Shown: positions 60,801 through 64,000 of the stretch, in pieces
Numbering within the stretch: position 1 is the first letter of the stretch
Layout: every line of letters begins with the position of its first letter
Assembly: GCF_018129965.1 (NCBI RefSeq)
Contig: NZ_JAFCKW010000031.1
Location: 1-64,000, forward strand
Reading direction: 5' to 3'
DNA from: Bradyrhizobium diazoefficiens
GTDB taxonomy: Bacteria; Pseudomonadota; Alphaproteobacteria; Rhizobiales; Xanthobacteraceae
DNA: 64,000 bases
Notes under the pieces: model-generated
Databases searched by the model: none
What the model was told of the DNA's origin: nothing
The model's input: the letters and a program-made list of their open reading frames with translations, nothing else
Program-made: the position numbers and the translations under genes

Positions 60801-62102
60801 ATGGCGATCGACGCCCCATCTTCTTCTCCCGCCGCGCAGCCCTGGTCCGACCGGCTGCGGCACTCGACCATCATCCTGATAGCCGCGGCGCTGGCGCTGT
60901 CGGTGGTGGTCGCGCTCGGCGAATTGTCGGTGATGCGGGCGGGGGCCGTCTTTCTGTGCATCGCGGCCGCGGCCCTGATCCCCTGGCGGCTGCACGATAC
61001 CGCCGCCTCGCGTGACGAAACGCGGCGCGTCAACCCGGTCGAGAGCGCGGCGGTGGCGGCGGTCGTCGCCGGCATGCCGGATCCGGCGGTGCTGCTCGAT
61101 CGCGCCGGCCGCGTCATCCACCTCAATGCCGCCGCCGCACAGCTCGCGCCGGCGCTGCGCCGGAACGAACTCGCCCAGTTCGCGCTGCGCTCGCCCGAGA
61201 TCATCACCGCGCTGCGCGAGTCGATCGCGACCACCGAGCCGCGGCGCGCGACCTATCTCGACCATGTTCCGGTCGATCGCTGGATGGAGCTGATCATCAC
61301 GCCGGTGCCGGTACCCACCACTTTCGGCGGCGCCGACAAGTGCATGCTGATGACCTTCCACGACCAGACGCCGCTGCGCCGGGTCGAGGAGATGCGCGCC
61401 GACTTCGTCGCCAACGCCAGCCACGAACTGCGCACGCCCCTTGCCGCGCTGTCGGGCTTCATCGACACGCTGCAGGGCCAGGCCAAGGACGATCCCAAGG
61501 CGCGCGAGCGTTTTCTTGGCATCATGCACAATCAGGCGACCCGGATGGCGCGGCTGATCGACGATCTCCTGTCGCTGTCGCGGGTCGAACTGTCGGCCCA
61601 TGTCCGGCCCGATACCCTGGTCGATCTGCTGCCGATCATCTTCCAGGTCGCCGACGGTCTCGAACCACTGGCCCGGGAACGCCAGGTCGAGATCGAGACC
61701 AGCCTGCCGGAGACGCCGGTGATGATCGCGGGCGACCGCGAGGAATTGCTCCGCCTGTTTGAGAACCTGATCGAGAACGCGCTCAAATACGGCGCCTCGG
61801 GCGGACGCGTCATTGTGTCGCTGATCTCAGGCGCTGCGCCTGATGGAACTCAGGAAATCCGGATCCTGGTCCGGGATTTCGGCCCCGGCATCGCCCCGGA
61901 GCACCTGCCGCGGCTGACCGAGCGGTTCTACCGGGTGGACGTCGGCGACAGCCGTTCGCAGGGCGGCACGGGGCTCGGATTGTCGCTGGTGAAACATATT
62001 GTTAACCGTCACCGCGGCCGGCTCCTGATCGAAAGCGTGCCCAAGCAGGGCGCCACTTTCACGGCTTGTTTCCCCCAGGTCAAGGCTGCGACGCAGGTCT
62101 GA
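60801..62102 (+). CDS. phoR: Phosphate-regulon sensor histidine kinase (PhoR)
   Basis: A 433-aa membrane kinase. Two N-terminal helices (about residues 22-57), a PAS domain (PDPAVLLDRAGRVIHLNAAA), an H-box ANASHELRTPLAAL, N-box ENLIENALKYG, and GGTGLGLSLV are visible. The identification as PhoR rests on the short-loop membrane architecture plus its place just ahead of pstS and pstC; the phoB and phoU genes are not in the window. It follows the LPG-synthase-like gene by 31 bases. It likely controls the Pho box at 62130-62147. Confidence 0.88.
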   Translation: MAIDAPSSSPAAQPWSDRLRHSTIILIAAALALSVVVALGELSVMRAGAVFLCIAAAALIPWRLHDTAASRDETRRVNPVESAAVAAVVAGMPDPAVLLDRAGRVIHLNAAAAQLAPALRRNELAQFALRSPEIITALRESIATTEPRRATYLDHVPVDRWMELIITPVPVPTTFGGADKCMLMTFHDQTPLRRVEEMRADFVANASHELRTPLAALSGFIDTLQGQAKDDPKARERFLGIMHNQATRMARLIDDLLSLSRVELSAHVRPDTLVDLLPIIFQVADGLEPLARERQVEIETSLPETPVMIAGDREELLRLFENLIENALKYGASGGRVIVSLISGAAPDGTQEIRILVRDFGPGIAPEHLPRLTERFYRVDVGDSRSQGGTGLGLSLVKHIVNRHRGRLLIESVPKQGATFTACFPQVKAATQV

Positions 62103-62129
62103 AATCAAAGCGATTTCAATCGCTTGACC

Positions 62130-62147
62130 GTGTCATCCGACTGTCAC
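62130..62147 (+). promoter_or_regulatory. Pho box upstream of pstS
   Basis: GTGTCATCCGACTGTCAC has TGTCA repeats 11 bases apart, matching the CTGTCAT-N4-CTGTCAY consensus. It sits 100 bases before the pstS ATG, in the promoter region after phoR. Confidence 0.8.
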
Positions 62148-62246
62148 GAAACCTTCGTAAAAGCACAGCCGACCGCTCCTACAGGGGCGGGACGGGGAGC
62201 GCGATCGGGCGCTGATGGCGCTTCGCTCCCCTGTATGGAGACCAGC

Positions 62247-63260
62247 ATGAATTTCATCAAAACGATCGTCGCTGCCGGCTTGGTTGCCGCATCGACGACT
62301 GCGGCCTTTGCTGCCGACATCACGGGCGCCGGTGCGACCTTCCCGTTCCCGATCTATTCGAAGTGGGCTGACGCCTACAAGAAGGAGACCGGCAACGGCC
62401 TGAACTACCAGTCGATCGGTTCCGGCGGCGGCATCAAGCAGATCCAGGCCAAGACCGTGACCTTCGGCGCGACCGATGCCCCGCTCAAGGCCGAGCAACT
62501 CGAGAAGGACGGCCTCGTCCAGTGGCCGATGGTGATGGGTGCCATCGTTCCCGTCGTCAACCTCGAGGGCGTGAAGCCGGGCGAGCTGGTGTTCGACGGC
62601 GAGACGCTCGCCAACGTCTATCTCGGCAAGATCACCAAGTGGGACGACGCGGCCATCAAGAAGCTCAATCCGAACGTGAAGCTGCCGTCGGACGCGATCA
62701 CGGTCGTGCGCCGTTCGGACGGTTCGGGCACCACCTTCAACTTCACCAACTATCTCTCCAAGGCGAGCGCCGACTGGAAGAGCAAGGTCGGTGAGGGCAC
62801 CGCGGTCGAGTGGCCGGTCGGTGTCGGCGCCAAGGGCAACGAAGGCGTGTCGGGCAATATCGGCCAGACCAAGAACTCGATCGGCTATGTCGAGTATGCC
62901 TATGCCAAGCAGAACAAGCTGACCTACGCCGCCCTCGTCAACAAGAGCGGCAAGACGGTGCAGCCGACGGTCGAGGCCTTCCAGGCCGCCGCTGCCAACG
63001 CCGACTGGGCCAAGGCTCCCGGCTACTACGTCATCCTGACCGACCAGCCCGGCGACAAGTCCTGGCCGATCACGGCGGCGACCTTCATCCTGATGCACAA
63101 GGAACCGACGGACAAGGCGGCCTCGAAGGAAGCCATCAAGTTCTTCACCTGGGCGTTCAAGAGCGGCGACAAGATGGCCGAGGAGCTCGACTACATCCCG
63201 ATGCCCGACAGCGTCGTGAAGCTGATCGAGAAGACCTGGTCTGCCGACATCAAGAGCTGA
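62247..63260 (+). CDS. pstS: Phosphate ABC transporter periplasmic binding protein
   Basis: A 337-aa phosphate-binding protein (signal peptide about residues 1-23, ending AFAADI). Phosphate-site motifs include [35 protein letters not shown] and [16 protein letters not shown]. It delivers phosphate to PstCAB. Start is the ATG of MNFIKTI, with GGAG six bases upstream. A Pho box lies upstream. A repeat element separates it from pstC, which could tune the higher expression usual for the binding protein. Confidence 0.95.
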   Translation: MNFIKTIVAAGLVAASTTAAFAADITGAGATFPFPIYSKWADAYKKETGNGLNYQSIGSGGGIKQIQAKTVTFGATDAPLKAEQLEKDGLVQWPMVMGAIVPVVNLEGVKPGELVFDGETLANVYLGKITKWDDAAIKKLNPNVKLPSDAITVVRRSDGSGTTFNFTNYLSKASADWKSKVGEGTAVEWPVGVGAKGNEGVSGNIGQTKNSIGYVEYAYAKQNKLTYAALVNKSGKTVQPTVEAFQAAAANADWAKAPGYYVILTDQPGDKSWPITAATFILMHKEPTDKAASKEAIKFFTWAFKSGDKMAEELDYIPMPDSVVKLIEKTWSADIKS

Positions 63261-63268
63261 GCAGGGCT

Positions 63269-63387
63269 CTCGTGTCCCGGACGCGCTGCAGCGTGCAACG
63301 CTGCGGCGCAGAGCCGGCACCCACAAGCGCTAGGCCCCGGATCAGCGTCGCGCCGCTTCGCGCGGCAACGCATCCGGGGCACGAGAC
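63269..63387. repeat. Inverted-repeat element between pstS and pstC
   Basis: Outer arms CTCGTGTCCCGGACGCG and CGCATCCGGGGCACGAG are near-perfect mirrors; an inner GCAGCGTGCAACGCTGC hairpin is also present. It is positioned like elements between boxC and boxB. Confidence 0.85.
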
Positions 63388-63428
63388 CAGAGACTTGAAA
63401 AAACGTATCGTCAGTACAGGGGATCGGC

Positions 63429-64000
63429 GTGGCAGAGATGGCTGTCGAGAGCAATGTAGTTGATGCTGCCGGACCGTATGATCGCGCCAAGGCGTTGGGC
63501 GCTTTCAAGCTTGGCGACGTCACGTTTTACTGGATCACACGGCTGAGCGCGATCTCGGTGCTGCTGATCCTCGGCGGCATCATCCTGTCGCTCATCATCG
63601 GCGCCTTCCCGGCGATGAAGGAATTCGGCTTCTCGTTCCTGTGGACGCAGCGCTGGGCGCCGTCGGCGGATCCGCCGGTGCTCGGCGCGCTCGGGCCGAT
63701 CTACGGCACCCTCGTCACCTCCTTCATCGCGATGCTGATCGCGATTCCCGTCGGTCTCGGCATTGCGATCTTCCTGACCGAACTCTGTCCGCAATGGCTG
63801 CGCCGCCCGATCGGCATGGCGATCGAGTTGCTCGCCGGCATTCCCTCGATCATCTACGGCATGTGGGGCTTCTTCGTGCTGGGCCCGTTCCTGGCCAACA
63901 GCTTCCAGCCCTTCATGATCAAGGTCTTCGACAGCGTTCCCGTGCTGGGTTCGATCTTCGCGGGGCCGCCGTCCTATCTCAGCCTGTTCAACGCCGCGCT
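63429..64000 (+). CDS. pstC: Phosphate ABC transporter permease PstC (cut by window edge)
   Basis: The first 190 residues of PstC are visible, starting at GTG with AGGGGA five bases upstream (MAEMAVESNVVDAAG). The N-terminal helix (ISVLLILGGIILSLIIGAF), the GPIYGTLVTSFIAMLIAIPV loop and the ELLAGIPSIIYGMWGFFVL motif identify it. It continues beyond base 64000. An ATG three codons downstream is an alternative start. It should be followed by pstA, pstB, phoU and phoB outside the window. Confidence 0.92.
   Translation, partial: MAEMAVESNVVDAAGPYDRAKALGAFKLGDVTFYWITRLSAISVLLILGGIILSLIIGAFPAMKEFGFSFLWTQRWAPSADPPVLGALGPIYGTLVTSFIAMLIAIPVGLGIAIFLTELCPQWLRRPIGMAIELLAGIPSIIYGMWGFFVLGPFLANSFQPFMIKVFDSVPVLGSIFAGPPSYLSLFNAA

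Overview
The window looks like chromosomal DNA of a Bradyrhizobium-type alphaproteobacterium. It is uniformly GC-rich with strong third-position GC. It carries a LuxR/LuxI pair closely resembling BjaR1/BjaI, an aerobic benzoyl-CoA (box) cluster with its BoxR regulator, many LIV-type transport genes, and a high density of the palindromic intergenic repeats typical of that genus. This assignment rests on remembered family resemblance, not on a search. No rRNA, tRNA, CRISPR array, transposase or phage gene was seen.

Layout. 0-8.5 kb: amino-acid binding protein, L,D-transpeptidase, a membrane protein of unknown role, a cyanide-insensitive bd-type quinol oxidase operon (cydA-cydB plus a 42-aa DUF2474 protein), a CcdA/thioredoxin-like redox pair, and an ECF sigma factor. 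8.8-15.1 kb: a signalling operon (45-aa membrane protein, sensor kinase, REC-DUF3369-kinase hybrid, OmpR-type regulator) divergent from an orphan sugar-type binding protein. 16.4-27.2 kb: a peptide-type ABC transporter followed directly by AtzG/AtzE/AtzH (HpxXYZ)-like genes and a GntR regulator, convergent with an AtzF-type allophanate hydrolase. Both the transporter operon and the allophanate hydrolase have good sigma-54 promoter matches, so this reads as a nitrogen-scavenging ureide/amide module.

27.3-37.2 kb: aromatic-acid genes: MarR regulator with a palindromic operator and a feruloyl-CoA-synthase-like ligase, a second MarR divergent from a CYP199-like P450, two LIV-type binding proteins, an NDH-2-like oxidoreductase and a shikimate/quinate dehydrogenase. 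37.5-39.6 kb: quorum sensing, with a perfect 22-bp lux box between luxR and luxI and a small gene downstream of luxI. 39.9-43.3 kb: a livHMGF-type transporter without its own binding protein. 43.4-47.4 kb: a glutamine-synthetase-like ligase and a stand-alone Rieske oxygenase divergent from an IclR regulator. 47.4-55.1 kb: benzoate catabolism: BoxR, truncated haemoglobin, benzoate-CoA ligase, alpha/beta hydrolase, DUF309 protein, BoxC and BoxB. BoxA and the semialdehyde dehydrogenase are not in the window. An identical 16-bp TGCA palindrome lies upstream of both boxC and livHMGF, which ties that transporter to the BoxR regulon.

55.3-64 kb: SDR dehydrogenase, polysaccharide deacetylase, an OmpA/BON-like envelope protein with a small membrane partner, an LPG-synthase-like membrane protein, and the start of a phosphate regulon (phoR, Pho box, pstS, pstC cut by the window edge).

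Many gene junctions hold a 35-155 bp inverted-repeat element. One of them lies inside the open reading frame of a fused ABC ATPase, where it is translated as a domain linker.
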